DNA from: Nostoc sp. 'Lobaria pulmonaria (5183) cyanobiont'
Lineage (GTDB): Bacteria; Cyanobacteriota; Cyanobacteriia; Cyanobacteriales; Nostocaceae
NCBI RefSeq assembly: GCF_002949795.1
Contig: NZ_CP026692.1
Span: forward strand, 3,890,545-3,954,544
Direction of reading: 5' to 3'
Length of the DNA stretch: 64,000 nt
The position numbers and the translations under genes are program-made. Numbering within the stretch: position 1 is the first letter of the stretch; every line of letters begins with the position of its first letter. A model generated the notes under the pieces. The model made no database searches and was not told the origin of the DNA. It saw nothing but the letters and a program-made list of their open reading frames with translations. This document shows positions 37,160 through 46,769 of this stretch, in pieces.

Positions 37160-37310
37160 GAATAGGGTAAGGAGAAAGTTAGGAGTTAGGAGTTAGGAGT
37201 TAAAAGAATTTTCGTAAGTAGCTAGGCGTAAAAAAATTAAAGTTTGTAGTAAGGACTTTAGTCCTGATAATCCTTTTTTTGAGCGATTGAATCGCTCCCT
37301 ACGAGCTAGG
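37160..37310. repeat. GTTAGGA heptamers and two hairpins
   Basis: Three GTTAGGA units near 37178-37198, then AAGGACTTTAGTCCTGATAA and GAGCGATTGAATCGCTC hairpins at 37240-37300. All lie between the TldD and TldE genes. Confidence 0.7.
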
Positions 37311-37386
37311 ATTTTATTTTATATTTAATTATGCCTATTTACTTAATTCAAAACTCCTCACTACCAACTCCTAACTATTGTATTTT

Positions 37387-38826
37387 TCAAATTCCTCCAC
37401 CAAAAACTTCGACATTAGCAAATACACAGACAGGTGAACCGTGTCCTACCCAAATGGCCTGATTTGGTTCTCCTTTACCACAATAAGCAGTACCATACAT
37501 TTGCCAGTTTGTGGCATCTCCGACTTTAATTAAACTATGCCAAAACTCTGGTGTTGTGGCGCGGTAGTTGGGATTACGGAGGGTTTTGGTAAGTTTACCG
37601 TTTTCAATTAATTTAGCGTACTCACAACCAAATTGGAATTTGTAGCGGCGATCGTCAATTGACCAAGAACGGTTAGATTCCATGTAAACGCCGTGTTGTA
37701 TCCCGTCAATAATGTCTTCAAAAGTGCCGTTTAAAGGCTCTAAATTCAAGTTACCCATGCGATCGATCGCTGGTCGATTCCATGAGGAAGCACGGGCACA
37801 GGCAACTCCTGGTACACCTGCTCTTACTTGACTCTCCAGACTGCCTAAACCCCGTTGGAGTACACCTTCTTTAACTAAATACTCCCGTGTTGCTACAGCA
37901 CCCGTATCATCAAAGCCATAACTGGCAAATTCACCAGGCACAGTGGGATCGAAAGTAATATTCATCAACGGCGAACCATATACTAGGTTGCCAAAATCAC
38001 TTTTATTGACAAAGCTACCCCCAGCATAGTTACGCTCATCTCCCAAAATTCGGTCAATTTCTAGAGGATGCCCGACACTTTCATGGATTTGCAGCATCAT
38101 TTGATCTGGAGCTAAAACTAAATTGGTACAGGTGGTTGGGCATTCTTCTGCTGTCAAGAGTTCTATTGCTTGTTCGCCTATTTGCCGCACCCGATGCCAT
38201 AAGTTTTCTTGTTTTAATAGTTCGAGTCCGCCTTGGTAACAGTTTGCTTGCGAGCCGTTGTTGCTGCGCTGCTGTACAACTGCTCCATCTTGGGCAGTGA
38301 CTCCGTAATTGGTGCCTATAGATAGTATTTTTTGATAGACTTCTGAGCCGTTGCTGCTAACAAACCAAGATTCTCTCTCCATTGTGCTAGCACTAGCTAT
38401 GGTTTGCACAATTTTGTCGTCAACTTTGAGCGTTTGGCAAATACGAACCAGTAAATCGTTGATTTCCCCTGGACTCAGAGCATCCAATGGCTCAAGAAAT
38501 GGAGATTTATATTCACCAACAACTTTAGGACGCTCAGTTTCACGGAAAGGATGTATCCACCATTCACTGGCTGCTAGTGCTTGTTTATAGGCTGTTTGAG
38601 CAGCGGTTTGAAGGGAAGACAGTTCTAGAGAGTTAGTAGCTGCATAACCCAGACAGCCATTGACCAAAACTTCCAGCATGGCTCCGACAGTGAAGGATTT
38701 GCCGTTTAGTTGGGGTAAGGCGTCACGGACTGAACGGGTAGTAGAAGTCTCTTTTACGGCTCTAATACCAATCCAATCAGCGGGAATATCGAAACTAGCG
38801 ATCGCTTTTTTGAGTTCAGACCACAT
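37387..38826 (-). CDS. tldD: TldD family zinc metallopeptidase
   Basis: 479 residues. The zinc motif HESVGHPLEIDRILG has the HExxxH arrangement of TldD, with the third Cys/His ligand expected later in the chain. Also seen are YGFDDTGAVATREYLVKEGV, ARASSWNRPAIDRMGNLNLE and FGCEYAKLIENGKLTKTLRN. With the downstream TldE-type subunit it should form a cytoplasmic peptidase of unfolded peptides. Full length. The symbol reflects the catalytic type; cyanobacteria can carry several such pairs. Confidence 0.89.
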   Translation of the reverse strand: MWSELKKAIASFDIPADWIGIRAVKETSTTRSVRDALPQLNGKSFTVGAMLEVLVNGCLGYAATNSLELSSLQTAAQTAYKQALAASEWWIHPFRETERPKVVGEYKSPFLEPLDALSPGEINDLLVRICQTLKVDDKIVQTIASASTMERESWFVSSNGSEVYQKILSIGTNYGVTAQDGAVVQQRSNNGSQANCYQGGLELLKQENLWHRVRQIGEQAIELLTAEECPTTCTNLVLAPDQMMLQIHESVGHPLEIDRILGDERNYAGGSFVNKSDFGNLVYGSPLMNITFDPTVPGEFASYGFDDTGAVATREYLVKEGVLQRGLGSLESQVRAGVPGVACARASSWNRPAIDRMGNLNLEPLNGTFEDIIDGIQHGVYMESNRSWSIDDRRYKFQFGCEYAKLIENGKLTKTLRNPNYRATTPEFWHSLIKVGDATNWQMYGTAYCGKGEPNQAIWVGHGSPVCVFANVEVFGGGI

Positions 38827-38833
38827 AATTTAA

Positions 38834-38873
38834 GGAATTGGGAATTGGGGAATTGGGCATGGGGCATTGGGAA
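38834..38873. repeat. GGGAATT/GGGCATT heptamer array
   Basis: About five units of GGGAATT, GGGGAATT and GGGCATG type between tldD and cysS. Confidence 0.8.
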
Positions 38874-38901
38874 GAATTCAATTTTTAGTTCCCAGTCCCC
38901 T

Positions 38902-40347
38902 CTAATTTCGATGCCAGCGCGTGCCATCACGGCTATCAATTAGCGTAATACCTTCTGCTTGAAGTTCGTCACGAATGCGATCGCTTTCAGCAAAATTTTT
39001 GGCAATACGTGCTTCTTGCCTTTGCTGAATTCGTGCCTCAATTTCCGCATCGCTTAAACCATTACTTTTATGAATTTCCGCTTCTATCTTGGCTTCTAAA
39101 CCCAAAACTCCAGCCAATGTGACAAGAGTTTGCCATTGACGCTGTAACTTCTCTGGTGATGTTTCAGTTTTCCCTCCATGCACAAGAATGTTTCTCTCAC
39201 GACGCACTTCTTTGGCTAATTCAAACAGCACTGTTAACCCACCAGGAAAATTAAAGTCATTATTCACAGTTTCTTGGAAATGTTCAACAGTTTCAGGGAG
39301 TAGTGAGCTAGTTTCCAGTTCCCAGCCTAGTACTCTGCCATATAGGTAGCCGAAGAGTAAACTTTCTTTAATGGTGTGCCAACCGTTGGTTGCTGCGGCG
39401 ATCGCTTCATCGGTAAAATCTATGGGTGTACGATATTGAGCGGTCAACACGAATAAGCGCACTGCCATTGGGTCAACGCCTCGATCCAGCAATTCTCGAA
39501 TAGTGGTGAAGTTGCCCAAAGATTTGGACATTTTTTCACCATTTACCTTTACCATGCCGTTATGCAGCCAGTAACGCGCCAGGGGTTTTCCTGTCACGGC
39601 CTCAGATTGGGCAATTTCGTTTTCGTGATGGGGAAAAATTAAGTCAGCACCACCAGCATGAATATCTATGGTATCACCCAGGCGATCGCGCACCATTGCC
39701 GAGCATTCAATGTGCCACCCCGGACGACCTGCGCCCCAAGGTGATTCCCAAGCAGGTTCTCCCGGTTTTGCTGCCTTCCATAAAGCAAAATCAAAGGGGT
39801 CTTTCTTTTTCTGGTACTCTGGATCTTCTACATTGACGCGATCGCTTTTCCCCGCCTGCATATCTTCTAACTTGCGTCCCGAAAGCTTGCCATACTCAGC
39901 AAACTGCCGTACTGCATAATACACATCGCCGTCAGCAGGGTATGCAAAACCCTTATTTTCCAACTCATGAATTAACCGTTGAATGCCATTCATCGTGTGA
40001 GTAGCGCGGGGATACTCATCGGCTTCTTTAATCCCCAGCCGCGCCATATCCTCAAAATATGCTTTGATAAAGCGATCGGCTACAGCTTCCATTGATGAAT
40101 GTTCAACACAGGCTCGATTGAGAATTTTGTCATCAATATCGGTAAAATTTTGGATATATCGGACTTCATAGCCGATAAACTGGAGGTATCGGCGCACTAC
40201 ATCCCAAACAATGCAAGCTCTCGCATGACCCAAATGGCAGTAGTCGTACACCGTCACGCCGCAGTAATACATCTTAACCTTGCCTGCAACGAGAGTTTCA
40301 AACGGTTCTTGACGACGGGTGAGGGTATTGTAAAGGGTTAGGGTCAT
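38902..40347 (-). CDS. cysS: Cysteine--tRNA ligase
   Basis: 481 residues from the ATG at 40347 (MTLTLYNTLTRRQEPF). Class I synthetase: YYCGVTVYDYCHLGHARACI carries a zinc Cys and the HIGH-type motif HLGH; HIECSAMVRDRLG has the second zinc Cys; KMSKSLGNF is the KMSKS loop. The anticodon-binding helices and the DSRDGTRWHR tail are complete. An upstream in-frame ATG adds 23 residues unlike the family and is rejected. Divergent from the COG0523 gene. Confidence 0.96.
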   Translation of the reverse strand: MTLTLYNTLTRRQEPFETLVAGKVKMYYCGVTVYDYCHLGHARACIVWDVVRRYLQFIGYEVRYIQNFTDIDDKILNRACVEHSSMEAVADRFIKAYFEDMARLGIKEADEYPRATHTMNGIQRLIHELENKGFAYPADGDVYYAVRQFAEYGKLSGRKLEDMQAGKSDRVNVEDPEYQKKKDPFDFALWKAAKPGEPAWESPWGAGRPGWHIECSAMVRDRLGDTIDIHAGGADLIFPHHENEIAQSEAVTGKPLARYWLHNGMVKVNGEKMSKSLGNFTTIRELLDRGVDPMAVRLFVLTAQYRTPIDFTDEAIAAATNGWHTIKESLLFGYLYGRVLGWELETSSLLPETVEHFQETVNNDFNFPGGLTVLFELAKEVRRERNILVHGGKTETSPEKLQRQWQTLVTLAGVLGLEAKIEAEIHKSNGLSDAEIEARIQQRQEARIAKNFAESDRIRDELQAEGITLIDSRDGTRWHRN

Positions 40348-40586
40348 AACAGAGTAATGCTGAAATAAGGAGATACGTAATAATAGGGTAAGGCAGCTGG
40401 GATGACAGTCCAGCATCCCTATGCTAGTACGTCACGGCGGAAATCAACATACTATTGGACAAAATCTCGAAAGCCCATAAATCAAGGGTTTTTGACTTTT
40501 GACTTTTGACTTCCGCGTAGCGGCGCTAGTGTTTTCTGGACTATCTGCGCTACATTACTATTTTTTGACTATTTGATAACAGCGCT

Positions 40587-41690
40587 ATGCAATCAGCAGT
40601 TACACCCGAATCTTCGGCAATGGATACGCCCAAACAAGGAATGCCAGTAACAATTATTACGGGTTTCCTCGGTAGTGGCAAGACGACTTTACTCAATCAT
40701 ATCCTCAACAACCAACAGGGTTTAAAAACCGCTGTTCTAGTGAATGAATTTGGCGAAATTGGCATCGACAACGAGCTAATTGTTTCCACTGGTGAGAACA
40801 TGGTGGAGCTAAATAATGGTTGTATCTGCTGCACTATTAATAATGATTTAGTAGATGCAGTTTACAAAGTTTTAGAACGCCAAGAAAATCTAGATTATCT
40901 AGTAGTGGAAACAACTGGATTGGCAGATCCGCTACCAGTAGCTTTAACATTTCTGGGCACAGAATTGCGGGATTTAACCCGCTTAGATTCGATTATTACC
41001 GTGGTAGACGCGGCGAATTACAGCCTAGATTTATTTAACTCTGAGGCAGCATACAGCCAAATTGCTTATGGCGATGTAATTGTGCTGAATAAGGCAGATT
41101 TGGTTGATGAAGCCACTTTGAACGAGTTAGAAGGAAAAATTAACGAAGTCAAGGAAGGAGCAAGAATTATCCGCGCTACGCGATCGCAAGTGCCACTTCC
41201 TTTAATTTTAAGTGTTGGTCTGTTTGAGTCTGATAAATATTTTGACACAGTGGTGGATGAACACGACCATCACGATCATCATGACGATCATGACGATCAT
41301 GATCACTCAACATGTGGTCATGACCATCACGACCATGACCATGATCATCACCATCATTCTGACCATTTAGAAAATGATGGTTTTACTTCCATATCTTTCC
41401 AGAGTGACAAGCCTTTTTCTATTAGGAAGTTTCAGTATTTCTTAGATAACCAGCTACCCTCAAATATCTTCCGAGCGAAGGGGATTATGTGGTTTGATGA
41501 AAGTCCGAAGCGTCATATTTTCCACCTTTGCGGTAAACGCTTCACTTTGGATGATGATGAATGGAAAGGTCAATTGAAAAACCAACTAGTGCTGATTGGT
41601 CAAAATTTGGATCGTGAGGCTTTAATTAGTCAACTCGAAAAGTGCATTTGTCTACCTTCAACCTCTCGCGGTAAAGGCTTTGGCAAATAA
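40587..41690 (+). CDS. COG0523/CobW-family GTPase, probable zinc metallochaperone
   Basis: 367 residues. G domain: VTIITGFLGSGKTTLLNHIL (Walker A), NGCICCTINNDLV (the CxCC metal site), ETTGLADPLPVA, and VLNKADLVDEA. A long His/Asp tract (DEHDHHDHHDDHDDHDHSTC and further) around residues 218-255 would bind metal ions. A CobW C-terminal domain follows. Such proteins insert zinc or other metals into clients. Cobalt for B12 is the alternative, though cobM is 8 kb away. No clear Zur site is seen upstream, which is mostly TTTTGAC repeats. Confidence 0.9.
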   Translation: MQSAVTPESSAMDTPKQGMPVTIITGFLGSGKTTLLNHILNNQQGLKTAVLVNEFGEIGIDNELIVSTGENMVELNNGCICCTINNDLVDAVYKVLERQENLDYLVVETTGLADPLPVALTFLGTELRDLTRLDSIITVVDAANYSLDLFNSEAAYSQIAYGDVIVLNKADLVDEATLNELEGKINEVKEGARIIRATRSQVPLPLILSVGLFESDKYFDTVVDEHDHHDHHDDHDDHDHSTCGHDHHDHDHDHHHHSDHLENDGFTSISFQSDKPFSIRKFQYFLDNQLPSNIFRAKGIMWFDESPKRHIFHLCGKRFTLDDDEWKGQLKNQLVLIGQNLDREALISQLEKCICLPSTSRGKGFGK

Positions 41691-41718
41691 AAGTTAGAAG
41701 TTAGGAACTTACTACTCG

Positions 41719-41739
41719 TTCCCAGGTTCCACCTGGGAA
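41719..41739. repeat. Palindromic dispersed repeat
   Basis: TTCCCAGGT and ACCTGGGAA are perfect arms around TCC, just after the COG0523 gene. Of the type scattered through Nostoc-like genomes. Confidence 0.8.
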
Positions 41740-41791
41740 TTTATTTCTAATGGCTCCGCCATCGATTTTAAGCAATGAAAATGAGAAAATA

Positions 41792-41820
41792 ACGTAGGCG
41801 TAGCCCGTCGTAGACATCGC
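41792..41820. repeat. Dispersed ACGTAGGCGTAGCCC-type repeat
   Basis: Same family as 4104-4131, ending in GTCGTAGACATCGC. Located upstream of dtd. Confidence 0.75.
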
Positions 41821-41919
41821 ATTTCTCACTCCCCTGCATTATCAACTTCTTAACTTGCTAACTGCTGTAAATTACGTGCGAGTGTTTGGACAATAATTAC
41901 GAATTACGAATTAGTTAAA

Positions 41920-42373
41920 ATGCGCGTTGTTATCCAGCGAGTCAAATCATCTCAAGTTACAGTTAATGGTGAAATTGTCGGTAAAGTTGGGCGGGGGCTA
42001 AATTTGCTCGTAGGTATAGCCAATACCGATACTGATGCTGAAATCGACTGGATGGTGCGTAAGTGCTTGGAATTACGGCTCTTTCCTGACCAAGAAGGAG
42101 ACGACCGTTGGCAAAAATCTGTACAAGAAATTGGCGGCGATTTGTTAGTAGTCAGTCAGTTTACGCTTTACGGTGACTGCCTTTAAAGGTCGTCGTCCTT
42201 CTTTTGACCGTTCAGCCGCTCCTCAATCAGCAGCAGATTTGTATAATCATTTTGTTACCGAATTAAGAGCTAGCGGGTTGCAGGTGGAAACAGGTCAATT
42301 TGGTGCAATGATGCAAGTTACAATAGAAAACGATGGCCCAGTAACTTTGTTACTTGAAAAAGAAGCAATTTAA
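41920..42373 (+). pseudogene. dtd: D-aminoacyl-tRNA deacylase, split by a +1 frameshift
   Basis: Hydrolyses D-amino acids mischarged on tRNA. The first frame reads [20 protein letters not shown] to [14 protein letters not shown] and stops at TAA (42184-42186). The second frame continues [20 protein letters not shown] to the C-terminal [13 protein letters not shown]. Removing one T at 42181-42184 gives [13 protein letters not shown], a normal family sequence. Both halves are otherwise intact, including SQFTLYGD. The junction CTT TAA A, preceded by GGTGA, looks like a recoding site, so the gene may be functional. The alternatives are a recent indel or a base-calling error. Confidence 0.85.
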
Positions 42374-42477
42374 GTATATACACTAAAAAAATGAATAACA
42401 GTAGCCTCTAGACCGTGGTGTTCTAATTGATGAGAGAATATTAAATTAACCATCACAAAAGTTTAAATTCATTGATC

Positions 42478-42819
42478 ATGACGAAAATCCAGTTTTCTAG
42501 AGGTCTTGACGAAGAGGTAATTCCAGATGTGCGTTTGACGCGATCGCGCACTGGCGAGAGTGGTACAGCGACGTTTATTTTTACGAATCCGAAAATTTTA
42601 GATCAAGGTACTACCGAAGATATTACCGGGATGTACTTGATTGACGAAGAAGGCGAGATAATAACCCGTGAAGTTAAGGCTAAATTTATTAACGGGAAAC
42701 CGGAAGCATTAGAAGCACTTTATGTAATGAAATCTGCCCAAGAATGGGATCGCTTTATGCGTTTCATGGAGCGGTATGCTGAAGAAAACGATCTGGGACT
42801 GAGCAAAAATGAGGCATAG
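42478..42819 (+). CDS. psb28: Photosystem II assembly protein Psb28
   Basis: 113 residues. Binds photosystem II assembly intermediates at the cytoplasmic side and is not in the mature complex. [49 protein letters not shown] and [19 protein letters not shown] are family signatures in order. A TTG six bases upstream is in frame, but the ATG at 42478 fits relatives. It lies 104 bases after dtd, and a palindromic repeat starts right at its stop. Confidence 0.95.
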   Translation: MTKIQFSRGLDEEVIPDVRLTRSRTGESGTATFIFTNPKILDQGTTEDITGMYLIDEEGEIITREVKAKFINGKPEALEALYVMKSAQEWDRFMRFMERYAEENDLGLSKNEA

Positions 42820-42821
42820 GG

Positions 42822-42950
42822 GAGCCAGTGCGTTGCGGTGAGGGGGTCGCAGTCTTCTCCCAAGGGGAGACGCTAAGAGCGATGGCGGTTCCCGTCGATT
42901 GCGAACCCCCGAACCCGAAGGGAGGTTCCCCCGTTGAAGCAACTGGCGTC
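42822..42950. repeat. REP/MITE-like element with inverted ends
   Basis: Ends GCCAGTGCGTTGC and GAAGCAACTGGCG are imperfect inverted copies. Inside are GGGGGTCG, CCAAGGGGAGACGC and GGAGGTTCCCCC palindromes. GC-rich against its surroundings and without a coding frame of note, so probably a non-autonomous repeat. It is followed by heptamer repeats to 43015. Confidence 0.7.
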
Positions 42951-43047
42951 ATAGGGTATCGGGCATCGGGCATAGGTAATTATTGTTATGCCCAATGCGC
43001 CATTTCCTATGCCCAATAATCTATGATCAAAAGTTCATGACTTACCT

Positions 43048-43560
43048 ATGACGTTACAACCTCACCCAGACTCGCCTATAATTACAACAACTTGTGCTGT
43101 GGTTACAGTTAGCGATACACGCACTTCCGAGACAGACAAAAGTGGCCAGCTAATTCAGGAGTTACTCCTTGGTGCTAACCATACTGTAGGAGCCTACACA
43201 ATTATCAAAGATGAACCAACACAAATCCAAGGGCAGATAGAAAATCTAGGTAAAAGCGCAAATTTAGATGCTGTAATTTTCAATGGTGGCACAGGTATTG
43301 CACCAAGAGATACCACCTACGATGCAATTGAGAAGTTACTGGAGAAAACCTTACCGGGATTTGGTGAGATATTTCGTTTTTTAAGTTATCAAGAAATTGG
43401 TTCGCGGGCGATCGCTTCTCGCGCTGTTGCTGGTATTTATCAAAATAAATTAATTTTCTCGCTTCCTGGTTCCAGTAATGCGGTGCGCCTAGCGATGGAA
43501 AAACTCATTTTACCCGAACTCGTTCACTTGGTAAGTCAGGTTTGTAAGCGGGTGAGATAA
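43048..43560 (+). CDS. moaB: Molybdenum cofactor biosynthesis protein B (MoaB/Mog type)
   Basis: 170 residues. Activates molybdopterin by adenylylation or supports cofactor synthesis. [40 protein letters not shown] and [20 protein letters not shown] are the MoaB/MogA signatures, with [18 protein letters not shown] near the end. MoaB and MogA cannot be separated firmly by eye. Cofactor demand in this organism would include nitrate reductase. No other molybdenum gene is near. Confidence 0.92.
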   Translation: MTLQPHPDSPIITTTCAVVTVSDTRTSETDKSGQLIQELLLGANHTVGAYTIIKDEPTQIQGQIENLGKSANLDAVIFNGGTGIAPRDTTYDAIEKLLEKTLPGFGEIFRFLSYQEIGSRAIASRAVAGIYQNKLIFSLPGSSNAVRLAMEKLILPELVHLVSQVCKRVR

Positions 43561-43668
43561 GCAGTAATTCAGACGGACGACGCACGAATCTCATCCTTTG
43601 TACACATGGATTTTGAAGCTACCCAGAGATAATTATAGTTAAACAGATAAGATGTTGATATCAGGTTA

Positions 43669-45423
43669 ATGATGGAGTTTAGTTATTGGAATTGCGTAAT
43701 TGCTCACGGCATCACTGCATTTTCATACTTTAGCATCCCCATAGTAATAGGGGTTTTCTTTGCAAAAACTAAGGCAACTATCCCTTCTAAGTTTTGGCTA
43801 GCCTTTTTCTTATCAGGTGGATTCGTACTGTTTTGCGGATTTCATCACCTTTTGGCTGTGTTTGAACCTCATCAAGCAGTGTCATTGTTGCACTTAGCCG
43901 TACTTGATCTAATGGCGTTTATTTCCTTGTCCGCGTTATTTTACTTGATACCAACCGCTTATCAAATTGTAGAGGCGATCGCCAGATATCAAGAAGATAC
44001 CTGCGAACTTCAATGCAGGCAGCAGATACAACGGCTATTCCTAGATCAGGGCCCGTTTGGAGCCTATATCAAAGATGAGCAATCTAGAGTGCTTTACTAC
44101 AACCAGGAGCTACAGTCTAGATTTTCGCTAGATCCACAAGAATGGATGGGGAAAAGAAATAGTGAATTCTTCCCAGATCCAGAACAGGGGCGGCAGATAA
44201 TGGAAAACGATCAAATCGTTTTGAAGACTCTACGCCCCTTGAAGCTGATTGAAGAGGTAAAGATGCCTGGTAATGATCAGCCGTGCTACTGGCTATCGTT
44301 TAAGTTTCCATTTAGCGATTATACAACGGGCGCTTGGCGCATCGGTGGGATCAGTATCGATATTACAGAATCCATCGAAACACAGCGATCGCTCACCGAC
44401 CTAAATCGGCAGCTAGAAGAAAAAACACTGAAATTAGAGGTAAAAAAACAGGAACTTATATATCTTTCAGATATGGCAGATATGCTTTTTTCCTGTGAGT
44501 CTGAAGATGAGGTGTATCAAGTGGTCGCTTTAACCTGTTCCAAGCTGTTTCCTAATATGAGTGGTTGTATCAATATAATTGCTGATTCCAAAAATTATGT
44601 TCAGATGAATAGTAATTGGGGACGCAAAATAAGCAGTAAAGAAGTATTTTCACTATCTGATTGTTGGGCATTGCGGAGAGGGAAATTAAACCTTTCATCG
44701 TCTTGTCATCCAGGATTGATATGCAACCACTTAATACCACCTGTTAGCGGTGTCCATTTATGTGTTCCATTGTTTACAAAAGGCGAAGTAATTGGCATTT
44801 TACACATCTATGCCCTTGAAGAAATCAGCCCAGAAGATCAGCAAATTACTGAGATTCTTGCTAGATATTTAGCCTTTGCACTAAATAATCTATCGATAAA
44901 ACAACGTCTAACCTATGAGAACTTGCGGGATGGGATGACCCAACTATTCAATCAAAACTATATGCAAACCATAACGGGACAAAGGCTAGCGGAGGCTGAA
45001 CGGTCGGGACAACCTCTTAGTGTTATTTTCCTTGATATCGATGACTTCAAATCTTACAACTCTCACTATGGACATGTGACTGCCAACATTGTTCTCCAGG
45101 AATTAGCAAAACTGCTGTTAAAATCTATTCGCTCTTTTGACATTGCTTGCAGATGGGGTGGTGAAGAATTTGTGATTGTGATGCCTAATATGACGCTGGA
45201 AACACTCAGAAAGCGAGCAGAAGAATTAAGGTTAGATGTTGAACAAATGCAATTGAAAGACGGCGATCATATCCTCAAAAGTATCACTGCTTCTTTTGGA
45301 ATAGCTGTATCAGAACAAGGGATTACGGTTAAGGATTTTCTGAATCGGGCAAATCAAGCGATGCTTGAGGCAAAGCGAACAGGAAAGAATCGGGTTATGG
45401 AGTATGTAAATACCTATAATTAA
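43669..45423 (+). CDS. Ethylene-receptor-like membrane domain + PAS + GAF + GGDEF diguanylate cyclase
   Basis: 584 residues. Three membrane spans in the first 100: SYFSIPIVIGVFF, FVLFCGFHHLLAVF and DLMAFISLSALFYLIP. These line up with plant ETR1: Tyr20, Ile23, Pro24, Cys56 and His60 match ETR1 Y32, I35, P36, C65 and H69, the copper/ethylene residues; ETR1 D25 is replaced by His13. Then PAS (QGPFGAYIKDEQSRVLYYN), coiled coil, GAF (SEDEVYQVVALTCSKLFPN), and a GGDEF domain with RWGGEEF and an RSFD inhibitory site five residues before it. Predicted to make c-di-GMP in response to a small hydrophobic ligand or metal. Ligand is inferred only. Confidence 0.85.
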   Translation: MMEFSYWNCVIAHGITAFSYFSIPIVIGVFFAKTKATIPSKFWLAFFLSGGFVLFCGFHHLLAVFEPHQAVSLLHLAVLDLMAFISLSALFYLIPTAYQIVEAIARYQEDTCELQCRQQIQRLFLDQGPFGAYIKDEQSRVLYYNQELQSRFSLDPQEWMGKRNSEFFPDPEQGRQIMENDQIVLKTLRPLKLIEEVKMPGNDQPCYWLSFKFPFSDYTTGAWRIGGISIDITESIETQRSLTDLNRQLEEKTLKLEVKKQELIYLSDMADMLFSCESEDEVYQVVALTCSKLFPNMSGCINIIADSKNYVQMNSNWGRKISSKEVFSLSDCWALRRGKLNLSSSCHPGLICNHLIPPVSGVHLCVPLFTKGEVIGILHIYALEEISPEDQQITEILARYLAFALNNLSIKQRLTYENLRDGMTQLFNQNYMQTITGQRLAEAERSGQPLSVIFLDIDDFKSYNSHYGHVTANIVLQELAKLLLKSIRSFDIACRWGGEEFVIVMPNMTLETLRKRAEELRLDVEQMQLKDGDHILKSITASFGIAVSEQGITVKDFLNRANQAMLEAKRTGKNRVMEYVNTYN

Positions 45424-45524
45424 TAATTCATAACACCACAAACGCTAGAATGGGCAGCCCTTCAGTCGGCATCAAGCGTCAGACTTTCCAGCATAGAAAT
45501 CAGAAACTCATAAATTTCTCGTAT

Positions 45525-45563
45525 AAAAAAACAACTCCCACATCTTCAGAGAGTTGTTTTTTA
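45525..45563. terminator. Bidirectional terminator
   Basis: AAAAAACAACTC pairs with GAGTTGTTTTTT. Located between the convergent diguanylate cyclase and mraY genes and able to serve both. Confidence 0.85.
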
Positions 45564-45586
45564 TATTCAAGCAGTTTTTAAAACAT

Positions 45587-46690
45587 TCAGAATGGAGCGA
45601 TGCCTAAACAAATGGTAGCTAAAATCGCAGCGATTATATAAAACACTCCAACTACTTGCAATTCTGACCAGCCAGTAAGTTCCAAATGATGGTGTAAGGG
45701 TGCCATTTTGAAGAGACGTTTGCCTTTGCCATCGGGGCCCTTCGTGGCTTTGTAATAACTTACTTGTGCCATCACCGAAAGGGTTTCTACAAAGAAGATA
45801 CCACTGAGAATGAACAGTGCTACCAAGGTGTTTGTCAATAATGCTACAGCAGCTAAAGCTCCTCCCAGTGCTAAAGAACCAGTATCTCCCATGAAAACGC
45901 GGGCTGGGTTACGATTATGGGCTAAGAAACCTAAGCACCCGCCACTTAAAGCAGCACAGAAAACCATCAATCCTGGTGCTGTTGGTGCAACTAAAGCACC
46001 TAATGCCAAAAGTGCGATCGCAACTGTTCCTGCTGCCAAGCCATCAATACCATCTGTTAAATTAGTCGCATTACTTTCTGCAACTAGCACAAAACCTGCT
46101 AAAGGCCAAAATAGAAATCCTAAGGGTAGTGTGAAGCTCACCCAAGGCAAAGCAATATTTGTAATATTAGAAGGTTGATTAAACATCAGCCATAGACAAA
46201 ACATAGCCGCAAAACTCACCTGCAAAGCCAGTTTTGTTTGTGGAGATATACCTTTATTTGATTTCCGGCGCAGAATTTGCCAATCGTCGAGCCAGCCAAT
46301 CAATCCGTAGCTGATTGTCAAAGCCGAAACTGCAAGCACCTCTTTAGAAAAGTTAGACAAGATACAAGCAAGCAGCACAGATACAGGTATAAAAAATATA
46401 CCGCCCATTGTGGGAGTGCCTGCCTTTTTTAGATGAGCTTGGGGCCCATCTTCGCGAATTATTTGTCCAGTTTTAAGTGCTTGAAGTAAAGGTATTACCC
46501 AATAGCCCACCACACCTGAACCCAACGCACACAACAGCAGTGGCAGGGTTAACGACATACTTTGCCAAGGTAGACGATTGGCGATCGAATCCAAGAAAAA
46601 TGCTGTTGTGCCTAGCCCTACGGCTAATAAAGAAGCTAGAACGATTCCAGAAATACTTAATCCTTGCTCAGGAGATAATTTAGCGTCCAC
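45587..46690 (-). CDS. mraY: Phospho-N-acetylmuramoyl-pentapeptide transferase
   Basis: 367 residues with about ten membrane spans. It transfers phospho-MurNAc-pentapeptide to undecaprenyl phosphate, making lipid I. KKAGTPTMGGIFFIPV, IGWLDDWQIL (catalytic Asp pair), ESNATNLTDGIDGLAAG, FMGDTGSLALGG and PLHHHLELTGW are all present. Full length. It stands alone, not in a dcw cluster, as is usual in cyanobacteria. Confidence 0.96.
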   Translation of the reverse strand: MDAKLSPEQGLSISGIVLASLLAVGLGTTAFFLDSIANRLPWQSMSLTLPLLLCALGSGVVGYWVIPLLQALKTGQIIREDGPQAHLKKAGTPTMGGIFFIPVSVLLACILSNFSKEVLAVSALTISYGLIGWLDDWQILRRKSNKGISPQTKLALQVSFAAMFCLWLMFNQPSNITNIALPWVSFTLPLGFLFWPLAGFVLVAESNATNLTDGIDGLAAGTVAIALLALGALVAPTAPGLMVFCAALSGGCLGFLAHNRNPARVFMGDTGSLALGGALAAVALLTNTLVALFILSGIFFVETLSVMAQVSYYKATKGPDGKGKRLFKMAPLHHHLELTGWSELQVVGVFYIIAAILATICLGIAPF

Positions 46691-46769
46691 AGAAGTTTCC
46701 CTTCACTCCACACTTATAAAATTGAATACCATTAACTAGGGATACTACCAAGTCCCTAGCCTAAAAAGG

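Noticed and set aside
35793-38826. TldD/TldE pair as part of a RiPP cluster with the Nif11-like gene
   Set aside because: The two are 17 kb apart with many housekeeping genes between, so there is no positional support.
42822-43019. Coding frames within the REP-like element after psb28
   Set aside because: Short frames on both strands follow from the GC-rich palindromes. None has a ribosome site or family pattern.
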